Source of the DNA: Elusimicrobiota bacterium
GTDB taxonomy: Bacteria > Elusimicrobiota > Elusimicrobia > Elusimicrobiales > UBA9959
NCBI GenBank assembly: GCA_003482905.1
Contig: DMXM01000007.1
Span: 516 to 52,195 of the forward strand
DNA length: 51,680 bases
Direction: 5' to 3'
Of this stretch, positions 38,155-45,733 are shown piece after piece (position 1 is the stretch's first letter; the number at the start of each line of letters is the position of its first letter). Under the pieces are notes generated by a model. That model was not told where the DNA came from. It searched no databases and saw only the letters and a program-made list of their open reading frames with translations. A program made the translations under genes and the position numbers.

Positions 38155-39179
38155 TCGGCGGCAAGGGCCTTCAGGGTGTCCTTCAGGTTTATCTTGGCCA
38201 TACAGGTGCGGGTGCAGCGGCCGCAGCCGGTGCAGAAGGAGCGGTAGAACTTGTCCAGCGGGTACTTGAACTTGCGGTAGAAGCGGTGGCGCTGCCGCTC
38301 GGCGCGCTCCTCGCGGAAGTTCTCCCCGCCGGCCACTTCGGCGAAAGTCTGGAACTGGCAGGAATCCCACGTGCGGTTGCGGTGCCCGGTCTTCATGTCC
38401 AGGTTCACGGTGTCGGCCATGTCGAAGCAGTAACAGGTGGGGCAGACGTTGGTGCAGTTGCCGCAGGACACGCACTTCGCGCCCAGCTCTTCCCACACCT
38501 TGCTCTTCATGCCTTTCGCGAAGATCTCCGGCAGCTTCTTCGGGTCCACGCCTATCTCGTTCTGGAAGGCGGACTTCTTGGCCTCGCGCACCTTATCCAG
38601 AGCGCTGAAGTCGCCCACGGCCGCTTTGGCCAGGCCCATGCTCTCCACCAGCTCCTCGCCCTTCTGGGTGTTCACGTGGATGATGAACCTGTCGCCCAGG
38701 TCGGTGAAGAACAGGTCGTAGCCGCCGTTGGGGTAGTGGTTGCCCACCAGCGCGCAGCTGGCGTTGCCGTCGCAATAAGTGTTGCACTCCAGGCCGATTA
38801 TGATTATCTTTTCCTTGCGGAGCAGGTGATTATAATCCCGGGGGCGCTCCGAAAAGACCATGTTCAGGCACTGTATCCCGGCCAGGTCGCAGGTATGCAC
38901 GGCGAAGATCGCCATTTCCGGGGCGTCCAGCACGGCCGAGTCCTTCGGCTTGCCCTCCGTCAGGTCGAAATCCAGCATTTTTTCGCGCTGGGGCATGAAG
39001 TACTTTTTCGGCGGGAGTATCGTCGGGATATAATTAAGGGATATATCGCCCGCGCAGGTAACTTCCTCGAAAGCGAAGTTATTGTGCCCTTTAGCTACAG
39101 GGGCGCAGACTTTCATTTTTTTTGCCAGACTCTTTATAAAGCAGTCCAGGTTGTCTTTCTGTATTATGTGGTAATTCAC
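38139..39179 (-). CDS. hydB: Hydrogenase beta subunit, 4Fe-4S ferredoxin-type
   Basis: This 346-residue protein is similar in layout to anaerobic sulfite reductase subunit A and HydB. Two cluster motifs lie in the C-terminal third: CVSCGNCTNVC (Cys236, 239, 242, 246) and CTGCGRCTRTC (Cys316, 319, 322, 326). Further Cys lie in IIGLECNTYCDGNASCALVG (128-146). It carries electrons between gamma subunit and hydrogenase core. It starts at a GTG at 39179 with TACGGAGG 8 nt upstream; TATAAT (39222-39227) is the likely -10. The last residues are encoded by a perfect palindrome. First gene of a seven-gene operon. Confidence 0.92.
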   Translation of the reverse strand: MNYHIIQKDNLDCFIKSLAKKMKVCAPVAKGHNNFAFEEVTCAGDISLNYIPTILPPKKYFMPQREKMLDFDLTEGKPKDSAVLDAPEMAIFAVHTCDLAGIQCLNMVFSERPRDYNHLLRKEKIIIIGLECNTYCDGNASCALVGNHYPNGGYDLFFTDLGDRFIIHVNTQKGEELVESMGLAKAAVGDFSALDKVREAKKSAFQNEIGVDPKKLPEIFAKGMKSKVWEELGAKCVSCGNCTNVCPTCYCFDMADTVNLDMKTGHRNRTWDSCQFQTFAEVAGGENFREERAERQRHRFYRKFKYPLDKFYRSFCTGCGRCTRTCMAKINLKDTLKALAAESRSV

Positions 39180-39431
39180 CCTGGTGACCTCCGTAAAGGA
39201 AATATCGTTTGTTGCATATATATTATATTTAAATTCCGGCGCACTTTCCCCCCGCCGCCGCTTCCCCGCGCCCCCCCGCGCCGGCCGCTATAAGCATATC
39301 TAATACACACGCGCCCCGGGCGGGCCGGCGCCGGCAAATCAAAACGCTCAAAAAGGCCGCTGAATCCGGCCTGGCCCGCCATAAGAAGAATTAATAGCCA
39401 GCCGGACGGGGCGGCCCGCCCCCTAAATTGC

Positions 39432-39437
39432 TAAAAT
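39432..39437 (+). promoter_or_regulatory. -10 box TAAAAT 6 nt upstream of the SixA gene
   Basis: TAAAAT followed by ATCCGC and the ATG at 39444. No ribosome-binding site and no clear -35; the spacing matches the other leaderless candidates. The remaining gap back to hydB (39180-39431) is very GC-rich with C-runs and holds nothing else I recognise. Confidence 0.4.
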
Positions 39438-39443
39438 ATCCGC

Positions 39444-39905
39444 ATGAACGAAATTGTCCTCCTGCGCCACGGCCACGCGCTCTCCGCGCGCGAGGCCGGC
39501 GTGGCGTCCGACGCCGAGCGCCCGCTTTCACCGCTCGGGGAAACGGAGGTCCGCGCCGCCGCCGAGCGCCTGCTTACGGCCGGCTTCGCCCCCGACGTTA
39601 TAATTTCAAGTCCTTTCCTGAGGGCCCGCCGCACGGCCGATATCGCCGCGTCGGTCTTCCCGGCAGCCCGCAGACAGACCTCCGCCGCCCTGAGCGACGG
39701 CCCCGCCCAGGCCGTTATGGACCTGGTGGAAGGGCTCCCCGGCGGTTCGACGCTGCTGGTAGGCCACCAGCCGCTGCTGGGCGCGGTGGCCGGCTTCCGC
39801 CTTGGCGCCGGCCCGCTGGATTTCCCCCCCGGCGGTTTCGCCCGCATCCGGTGCGGCGAGCCCCCCTCGCTGACGGAATTTTACGCCCCGGCGGCCCCCC
39901 GTTGA
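39444..39905 (+). CDS. SixA-type histidine phosphatase
   Basis: This 153-residue protein has the phosphatase catalytic motif LLRHGHA (RHG at residues 8-10), ISSPFLRARRTADIA and LVGHQPLLG (second catalytic His), the short form typical of SixA. SixA removes phosphate from phosphohistidine domains in E. coli. In some bacteria the family acts on small phosphoesters. The stop overlaps the next gene's TTG start (TTGA), so it is linked to cell-wall genes spoIID-like and uppP. Confidence 0.85.
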   Translation: MNEIVLLRHGHALSAREAGVASDAERPLSPLGETEVRAAAERLLTAGFAPDVIISSPFLRARRTADIAASVFPAARRQTSAALSDGPAQAVMDLVEGLPGGSTLLVGHQPLLGAVAGFRLGAGPLDFPPGGFARIRCGEPPSLTEFYAPAAPR

Positions 39906-41044
39906 AAAGCCTGCTCCTTTTGCTGGTCCTTTTCCAGGCCGGGGCCTACGCCGGGGAACGCCCGGTGGACATACGCCTCTACTCGCTGCACAAGATCTCC
40001 TCCGTCAACCTGGAGCCGGCCGGCGCCGGGGTCCTCGCCGGCGACCGGCAGTTGAAAGGACCCGCCAGGATTACGTCGCGCGGCCAGACCGTGGCCCTGG
40101 AAGGCGCGCTTAAAGCCGGCCCGTCAAAGACCATTAAGATCTCGGCCGGCGAAGGCCTGTGGCTTTCCGGCCCCGGCCTGCCCCGCCGGCTTTATACCGG
40201 GGAACTTCTCTTCTCCGTAGCCAAAAACCGCCTGAAGATCATAAACTCGGTGCCGCTGGAAACCTATATCGCCGGCGTGGTTACCGGCGAGGCCGGGGAT
40301 CTCTCGCACATAGAGACCTACAAGGCGCAGGCGGTGGCCGCCCGCACGTACACGGTCAAGCTCCTTAAAAACCACATAGGGGAGGGCTACAACCTCTGCG
40401 ACTCCACCCATTGCCAGCTTTACTCCGGGCTTGGCGCCATCAGCCCCAAAGCCAGGGCCGCCGCCGACGCCACCAGCGGCGAGTTCCTGCTTTACAAGGG
40501 CCAGCCGGCCTCCACTTTCTACCACTCCGTCTGCGGCGGCCGGACGGAAACCATGACCTATGTCTGGCCTTACGAACACAAGCCCTACCTCATCTCCGTG
40601 CGGGACGGCCCGCCGGGCAACCCTTACTGTTCCATAGCCCCCCGTTTTAAATGGAAGACCAAGATCTATTACTCCGGCCTCACCCGCCTGTCCCGCCAGG
40701 CGGGCTGGATCCTGCCCGACGAGGTTTCCCGCGGCCTCAGAATAAGCGCCTGGGGCGCCTCGGGCCGCGCCGCCGAACTTGAAATTTACACGCAGCGCCG
40801 GCGCGTCAGGGTTTCGGCCACCGATTTTTTTCACGGCATAGGCCGCCGGGCCGGCTGGCAGGCCGTCCGCAGCTCTTTCTTTAAAATACTCTCGGGCAAG
40901 GACTACGTGATGCTCGACGGTGTGGGGAACGGGCACGGTGTGGGCATGTGCCAGTGGGGCGCCGAGGGGATGGCCCGCAAGGGGTTCAAATACAGGGACA
41001 TACTGAAACATTACTACACGGGAACGGAGACAGGCCATGACTGA
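39902..41044 (+). CDS. SpoIID/LytB-domain peptidoglycan protein
   Basis: This 380-residue protein starts at a TTG at 39902 inside the TTGA overlap with the SixA gene. The much longer open frame upstream is out-of-frame coding of that gene. Signal peptide KSLLLLLVLFQAGAYA. SpoIID domain: VPLETYIAGVVTGEAGDLSHIETYKAQAVAARTYTVKL, STHCQLYSGLG, ATSGEFLLYKGQPASTFYHSVCGGRTETMTYVW, and GHGVGMCQWGAEGMA near the end. SpoIID is a lytic transglycosylase acting on denuded glycan strands in sporulators; relatives in non-sporulating Gram-negatives remodel peptidoglycan in the periplasm. It overlaps uppP by 8 nt. Confidence 0.87.
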   Translation: MKSLLLLLVLFQAGAYAGERPVDIRLYSLHKISSVNLEPAGAGVLAGDRQLKGPARITSRGQTVALEGALKAGPSKTIKISAGEGLWLSGPGLPRRLYTGELLFSVAKNRLKIINSVPLETYIAGVVTGEAGDLSHIETYKAQAVAARTYTVKLLKNHIGEGYNLCDSTHCQLYSGLGAISPKARAAADATSGEFLLYKGQPASTFYHSVCGGRTETMTYVWPYEHKPYLISVRDGPPGNPYCSIAPRFKWKTKIYYSGLTRLSRQAGWILPDEVSRGLRISAWGASGRAAELEIYTQRRRVRVSATDFFHGIGRRAGWQAVRSSFFKILSGKDYVMLDGVGNGHGVGMCQWGAEGMARKGFKYRDILKHYYTGTETGHD

Positions 41045-41822
41045 AGTCCAGGCGGCGATACTCGGAGTACTGCAGGGCGCGGGAGAATTCCTGCCAATTT
41101 CAAGCTCGGCCCACCTGGCGCTGGCGCCCAAACTTTTCGGCTGGACCTACCAGGGGCTGGCCTACGACGTGATGCTGCACCTGGGCACGCTGCTGGCGGT
41201 AATTATTTATTTCCGGCGGGACTGGCTGGAGATTTTCAGGGACGCCCTGGCCCGCCCCAAAACCCCGGAAGGCCGCATGCTGTGGCTGCTGGCGCTGGCC
41301 TCGGTACCGGCGGGCGTCGCCGGCCTGGCGCTCAACGATCTGGCAGAAACCCTGTTCCGGGACCCCGTCTGGATAGGCTGCAACCTGGTTTTCTTCTCCT
41401 TTGTCATCTATCTGGCCGACAGGCGGCCTGCGCAGACGCTGGACGAAGGCGCGTTCTGCTGGCGGCACGCCGTGCTGATAGGCCTGGCGCAGTGCATAGC
41501 GCTCATGCCGGGCGCCTCGCGCTCGGGCATGACCATTATGGCCGCGCTTTTTCTGGGTTACAGGCGGGCGGCGGCCGCCAGGCTGTCTTTCCTGCTCAGC
41601 ACTCCCGTCATCCTCGGCGCCGGGCTGCTCGAGGCCCGCAAGATAACCCCTGATCAACTCACTCCCGCTTTCGCCTGGGGACTGGCCGCCGCCTTCCTTT
41701 CAGGCCTGGCCTTCATCTGGCTGCTGATGTCCTGGATGAAAAAGCGCAACCTCACCCCCTTCCTTATCTACAGGGTGGCGTTGGGATCGGCGATATTGTG
41801 GATGTTCTGGGGAAGTAAATAG
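41037..41822 (+). CDS. uppP: Undecaprenyl-diphosphatase
   Basis: A 261-residue, roughly 7-8 TM protein. The BacA/UppP motifs are complete: EFLPISSSAHLALAPKLFG (residues 18-36) and MPGASRSGMTIMAALFLG (about 158-175). It dephosphorylates undecaprenyl diphosphate to recycle the lipid carrier for peptidoglycan and other cell-surface polymers. It overlaps the SpoIID-like gene by 8 nt, forming a SixA-SpoIID-UppP cell-envelope operon. Confidence 0.94.
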   Translation: MTEVQAAILGVLQGAGEFLPISSSAHLALAPKLFGWTYQGLAYDVMLHLGTLLAVIIYFRRDWLEIFRDALARPKTPEGRMLWLLALASVPAGVAGLALNDLAETLFRDPVWIGCNLVFFSFVIYLADRRPAQTLDEGAFCWRHAVLIGLAQCIALMPGASRSGMTIMAALFLGYRRAAAARLSFLLSTPVILGAGLLEARKITPDQLTPAFAWGLAAAFLSGLAFIWLLMSWMKKRNLTPFLIYRVALGSAILWMFWGSK

Positions 41823-41848
41823 CTTGCCGGGAACAGCCCGCTGTTTTT

Positions 41849-43117
41849 TTATCCGGGCCCGTTGACCGGCAGAAAGATCCTTATCCTCGCCCCGCCTTCC
41901 GGGGGATTGTCCAGGCTCAGAGACCCGCCGTGGCGGCGCGCTATCTGGTCGCAGACATAAAGCCCCAGACCTGTACCGCCCGCCTCTTTACGCGTGGTAG
42001 AGAACGCTTTAACCCCGTCCTTAAGCAGGGCTGCCGGAAAACCGGGGCCGTTATCGGTTATCTCGGCGATCACCCCGCCCTCCGCCGCCTTGGCCGAAAC
42101 ACGGACTTTTCCATTGTCGGGGACGAAAGAGAGGGCGTTGGAGACGGCGTTGATGAACAGCCGTTCTATGTGCACCTTGCTGAGGCGCAGCTGCGGCAAC
42201 CCGTCGGGGAGGTCCGTCTCCACGGTGATCCCCCGCCGGCGCGCCGAATACTCCGTAAGGAGCGCGGCGTTCCCCACCGGCTCCTTGAGCGGCGCCGTTT
42301 CAAAAACGTACTCCTCGCCCCGCGCTATGCCGAACGCGTTGGCTATCACGCTTTTGGCGAACTTGGAGGCCTTGATTATCCGCTCCAGGTCCTTCTTTTC
42401 CGGAACCTCTTCTTCGGCCGCTATCTGCGCGCTCAGCAGTATCACGGAAACGGCGTTGCCGAGGTCGTGCATCACGCCGGCCGCCAGGGTGCCCACTTCC
42501 CCGGCCGAGGCGGTCTTCACCAGCTCGCTGTCTTTCTGCGTTATCTCCCGCTCCAGCAGCTCCACCTGGTCCCTCTTGAACGCGAGCCCCGCCTCCGCCC
42601 TTTTTCGGAGCTGCGCCGTGCCATAGACCACCCCGGCGGAAAAAATAAGCACCGCCACCTTCACCGCAAGAGCCAGCAGTTTCGAAATATCCCCGCCGCC
42701 CATCGGCCAGGCCATGGCCACTATCGCCAGCACGCACAGAGAAACGATGCCGACCGCGTCCTTGAAGCTGGCCATAAGGGAAGCGGCGAAAACAGGCAGC
42801 AGGTAAAGCACCCAGAAATAGGACTCCCCCCGGCCCGAATAGTAAAGCACTCCGGTGATTATCCAGAAGTTGGCCAGCAGTATGAGGTCTATCAGCCACA
42901 GGCTCACCGAAGCCCTGCGTTTAAGCAGGTAATTGAAAACAAAATTGGACCCCAGCAGCAGCAGGAAGAAATAAAGGATACGCGGGTAGGAGACCTGCGG
43001 GCTGCTGCGGTAGAAATAGGCCAGCGCCACCATAAAAACGGAAAAGACCACCTCGTAGGAATTACGGGAAAAACTGGTGACTTCGCCGCGGTCCAGCGGC
43101 TTAAAATAATTTCTCAC
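41849..43117 (-). CDS. Membrane sensor histidine kinase
   Basis: This 422-residue protein from a GTG at 43117 has about six TM helices (20-170), with the segment WIITGVLYYSGRGESYFWVLYLLPVFAASL resembling the sensor of the kinase at 27615-28907. A coiled linker follows, then His217 in AAGVMHDLGNAVS, a less common H box, and an HATPase with FINAVSNALSF, TDNGPGFP and GTGLGLYVCDQI. The GTG at 43156 is an alternative start, but TATAAT at 43127-43132 would then lie inside the gene. No response regulator is adjacent. Divergent from the AI-2E transporter gene. Confidence 0.85.
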   Translation of the reverse strand: MRNYFKPLDRGEVTSFSRNSYEVVFSVFMVALAYFYRSSPQVSYPRILYFFLLLLGSNFVFNYLLKRRASVSLWLIDLILLANFWIITGVLYYSGRGESYFWVLYLLPVFAASLMASFKDAVGIVSLCVLAIVAMAWPMGGGDISKLLALAVKVAVLIFSAGVVYGTAQLRKRAEAGLAFKRDQVELLEREITQKDSELVKTASAGEVGTLAAGVMHDLGNAVSVILLSAQIAAEEEVPEKKDLERIIKASKFAKSVIANAFGIARGEEYVFETAPLKEPVGNAALLTEYSARRRGITVETDLPDGLPQLRLSKVHIERLFINAVSNALSFVPDNGKVRVSAKAAEGGVIAEITDNGPGFPAALLKDGVKAFSTTRKEAGGTGLGLYVCDQIARRHGGSLSLDNPPEGGARIRIFLPVNGPG

Positions 43118-43193
43118 GGTATTTTGATTATACAACAGAAAGCCGCGCCGCGCCACTTATGACGGACGGGGCGCCGCCGCCGTTCTTCTATAG

Positions 43194-43199
43194 TATAAT
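43194..43199 (+). promoter_or_regulatory. -10 box TATAAT 7 nt upstream of the AI-2E family gene
   Basis: TATAAT followed by TGTAGGC and the ATG at 43207. No clear -35 and no usable ribosome-binding site. It predicts transcription start at the initiation codon. Confidence 0.5.
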
Positions 43200-43206
43200 T
43201 GTAGGC

Positions 43207-44280
43207 ATGACCCCAATCCTCCCGCCGCAGAAGCTGCTAAGGTTCGACAAGGCCCAGCTTTTTAATTTCTTTTTCTTCGGCATCCTGCTGTTCCTGCTGT
43301 ACCAGCTGCTGCGCGTGCTTTCCCCTTTTCTGGGCGCTATAGTGGTTTCCGCCACTTTCGCCCTTATCTTTTATCCCGCCAATCTCTGGATACGGAAAAG
43401 ACTGGTGACCAACAGGACGGCCGCCGCCGGCATCTCCACCCTGGCCGCGCTGCTCACCCTGGCGCTGCCCATGCTTATTTTCGGCTGGCTGCTGCTCAAT
43501 GAATCGCGCGAACTTTACCCTAAGACCAACCAGTGGCTCACCACCATCTCCCAACGCGAGTTCGACATCCAGCTGCCGGAGCGGATAAAAGCGTACCTGC
43601 CGCCGGATTTCGGCAATATCCTGACGGGCAACATCAAGATCCTGCAGGAAAAGATCACCCGCTCGGGGACCGGCCTGCTGAAGAACCTTTTCTTCTTCAT
43701 CATAAATTTCGGCGTAATGATCTTCGCCCTCTTCATGCTTTTCCGCGACGGCGAGCGTTTCCTCAACTGGCTGATAGACATCCTGCCCATGGACCAGGAA
43801 TACAAGCACCGGGTGGCCCACCAGCTCTACACCACCACCATGGCCGTGGTGCGCGGCCTGCTGCTCACCGCCATGCTACAGGGCTTTATCGGCGCCTTCG
43901 GCTACTGGCTGGCGGGAGTTAAATCCCCGGCGCTTTTCGGCATGCTCACTTCTTTCGCCGCGCTTATCCCCTTCGTCGGAACAAGCCTGGTCTGGCTGCC
44001 CCTCAGCGCCGGCATGTATTTCCTGGACGGCGCCAAGGCCGGGCTTTTTGTGCTGGCCTGGGGCGCGGTGGCGGTAGGCCTCACCGACAATTTCCTGCGC
44101 CCCATACTCATCGGCAAGGGAGCCAAGCTTCCGGTCTTCCTGCTGTTCCTGGGCATCTTCGGCGGGCTGCAGGTTTACGGGCCCATAGGCATTTTTCTCG
44201 GGCCGCTGCTCATCTCCTGCGTCACGGTTTTTCTGCAGATCTACCGCGAAACCAAGAACCTGCCGCACGTCCCGCAGTAA
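43207..44280 (+). CDS. AI-2E family (PerM-like) membrane transporter
   Basis: A 357-residue protein with about seven to eight TM helices. Family marks are FLGAIVVSATFALIFYPANLWI near the N-terminus, FALFMLFRDGERFLNWLIDILPM in the middle, and GFIGAFGYWLAGVKSPALFGMLTSFAALIPFVGTSLVWLP with DNFLRPILIGKGAKLPVFLLFLGIFGGLQVYGPIGIFLGPLL at the end. Members export varied solutes (autoinducer-2 in TqsA, Na+/H+ exchange in some); the substrate here is open. Start ATG 43207 fits the family; the upstream extension from 43159 is unlikely. It ends at a strong terminator. Confidence 0.88.
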   Translation: MTPILPPQKLLRFDKAQLFNFFFFGILLFLLYQLLRVLSPFLGAIVVSATFALIFYPANLWIRKRLVTNRTAAAGISTLAALLTLALPMLIFGWLLLNESRELYPKTNQWLTTISQREFDIQLPERIKAYLPPDFGNILTGNIKILQEKITRSGTGLLKNLFFFIINFGVMIFALFMLFRDGERFLNWLIDILPMDQEYKHRVAHQLYTTTMAVVRGLLLTAMLQGFIGAFGYWLAGVKSPALFGMLTSFAALIPFVGTSLVWLPLSAGMYFLDGAKAGLFVLAWGAVAVGLTDNFLRPILIGKGAKLPVFLLFLGIFGGLQVYGPIGIFLGPLLISCVTVFLQIYRETKNLPHVPQ

Positions 44281-44286
44281 CGCCGC

Positions 44287-44325
44287 CAAAACAAAAGGCC
44301 CGCGCGCCGCGGGCCTTTTGTTTTG
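44287..44325. terminator. Bidirectional terminator with 17-bp arms
   Basis: CAAAACAAAAGGCCCGC (44287-44303) and GCGGGCCTTTTGTTTTG (44309-44325) around a 5-nt loop, lying between the convergent AI-2E family and PD-(D/E)XK genes. A-rich and T-rich arm ends serve both strands. Confidence 0.88.
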
Positions 44326-44338
44326 GGACCGTATTACC

Positions 44339-45061
44339 CTAATTCTCTTTCGACTCCGACTCTCCACAGAGCTTCCTTATGGAACAGCGTTCGCACTTGC
44401 CCTTGCGCGACATATCCATAGCCAGCATTTTGTCGCCCGTAGCGCGTATGAGGTCCAGCGTGGCGGCCTCGGGCGCCGGGTCGTAGGGGATGGAGATCTT
44501 TTCCGGTTTGGTCAGCACGAAATAAGCGATGGCCCCCACCTTCAGCTTGAGGGCGCGGGCCAGCCCGATGGCGTAAATGGACAGCTGCAGGCTGCCCGCC
44601 ACGTCCCAGTTGTTCTTATCCTCGAAGCCCATCTTGTAGTCGATAAGCTCCACCAGGCCGCCGGGCATGCGGTCCACGCGGTCGATGGTGCCCTTCACGC
44701 GCCATTTTTCGAACGGGAACTCGAAATGTTTTTCCGAGTACATCACCTGCGCCGGATTTCCCTGGAAGTGCAACCACCAGTTCTCCAGGACCTGGGCGCC
44801 GCGGTTGTAAAATTCCATGCTCTCCTGCGGCGTGGCGTAACCCTGGTGCAGCCAGGCATCCTCGTAATACGCGAGCAGGTCGCCCAGGTCCCCGGGACGC
44901 GCGTGAAAGCCCGCCAGCGCCCGGTGCACGCTGAGGCCCAAAGACGAGTACGGCGTCTGCGGGGAGAATTTACGTTCCACGTAGATAAAGCGGTAAAGGA
45001 AGGGGCAGTCCAGGTAGGCGCGGATCTTGCTGTAGTTGAGCTCGAAAGGGTCGAAGATCAT
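44339..45061 (-). CDS. PD-(D/E)XK nuclease with probable 4Fe-4S cluster (Cas4/AddB-like)
   Basis: This 240-residue protein has N-terminal SKIRAYLDCPFLYRFIYVE (Cys19), GLSVHRALAGFH, the catalytic GTIDRVD...LIDYKMG (Asp and Glu/Asp-x-Lys of the PD-(D/E)XK fold) and a C-terminal CERCSIRKLC (Cys223, 226, 232). One N-terminal and three C-terminal cysteines are the Fe-S arrangement of Cas4 and AddB. It is a single-domain nuclease with no helicase neighbour and no CRISPR array in the window. A role in DNA repair end-processing is likely. The ATG overlaps rsmD by 4 nt. Confidence 0.85.
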   Translation of the reverse strand: MIFDPFELNYSKIRAYLDCPFLYRFIYVERKFSPQTPYSSLGLSVHRALAGFHARPGDLGDLLAYYEDAWLHQGYATPQESMEFYNRGAQVLENWWLHFQGNPAQVMYSEKHFEFPFEKWRVKGTIDRVDRMPGGLVELIDYKMGFEDKNNWDVAGSLQLSIYAIGLARALKLKVGAIAYFVLTKPEKISIPYDPAPEAATLDLIRATGDKMLAMDMSRKGKCERCSIRKLCGESESKEN

Positions 45062-45642
45062 TTCTTGACCGGCCGGTAGAAATCAACCGTGGTATCGCCG
45101 TATTTCTCGCGGCGGACGTGTTCGAGCCCGTCGGGCGTTGGCACGTCCTCTTTCTTATGATGCTGGCACACTATCACGCTTCCGGGGTTGGCTATGCCCG
45201 CCTCCGCCAGCAGCTTCAAAGTCTCATAGCTGTAGGACAGCGGCAGGTTATCCTCGGTGCGGTAAGGCGGCCCCATGAAAACTATGTCGTAGCCTTTGTA
45301 GTCGGCGAAATGCTCCAGCCATTTCAGGCCGCTCAGCACGTCGGCTTTCAGCGCCTTGGCTTTCTCGGCGAAACCCAGCTGCTCTATATTCTTCTCTATC
45401 ACCTTCATGCACAAACCGTCTTTTTCCACAAAAACCGCCTTGGCCGCCCCGCGCGACAGCGCCTCCAGGCCCACCGCGCCCGTGCCGGCGTACAGGTCCA
45501 GAAAAGTCGCTCCGGTCACGTAAGGCCGCAGCATGTCAAAAAGGGACTGCCGGATGCGCCCCGAAATGGGCTTTACGAATTTGTCTTTCGGGATCGTAAA
45601 TATTTTCCGGCCGCCGTGCGTTCCCGCTATTATTCTCATCAT
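45058..45642 (-). CDS. rsmD: 16S rRNA (guanine-966-N2)-methyltransferase RsmD-like
   Basis: This 194-residue protein has MRIIAGTHGGRKI, RPISGRIRQSLFDML-type segments (KPISGRIRQSLFDMLRP, 24-40), the SAM-binding TFLDLYAGTGAVGLEALSRGA (46-66) and VFVEKD. The catalytic tetrapeptide is normally DPPY, but here it reads GPPY (FMGPPYR, residues 124-127). Loss of the Asp could reduce activity or mark a variant; the same change could also be a sequencing error. Otherwise length and motifs match RsmD. It is translationally coupled to the nuclease gene. Confidence 0.88.
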   Translation of the reverse strand: MMRIIAGTHGGRKIFTIPKDKFVKPISGRIRQSLFDMLRPYVTGATFLDLYAGTGAVGLEALSRGAAKAVFVEKDGLCMKVIEKNIEQLGFAEKAKALKADVLSGLKWLEHFADYKGYDIVFMGPPYRTEDNLPLSYSYETLKLLAEAGIANPGSVIVCQHHKKEDVPTPDGLEHVRREKYGDTTVDFYRPVKK

Positions 45643-45733
45643 AGATTTAATTTTGCCGCAACATTTTTTTAATCACCGTTGATTTATAATATAATTATAG
45701 TAAATACCGCGATTGGACTGGCGGAGAAAAACC

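Noticed and set aside
39180..39443. Small gene in the GC-rich gap between hydB and the SixA gene
   Set aside because: Homopolymeric C/G runs, no ribosome-binding site and no frame with plausible protein composition; only promoter elements are supported.
39428..39901. Long N-terminal extension of the SpoIID protein
   Set aside because: It is the out-of-frame translation of the SixA gene, Arg/Pro-rich without conserved features; a TTG start at 39902 is followed by a good signal peptide.
44339..45061. Cas4 and hence a CRISPR locus
   Set aside because: Although the Fe-S/PD-(D/E)XK layout is Cas4-like, there is no CRISPR array or other cas gene in the window, and the gene is coupled to rsmD.
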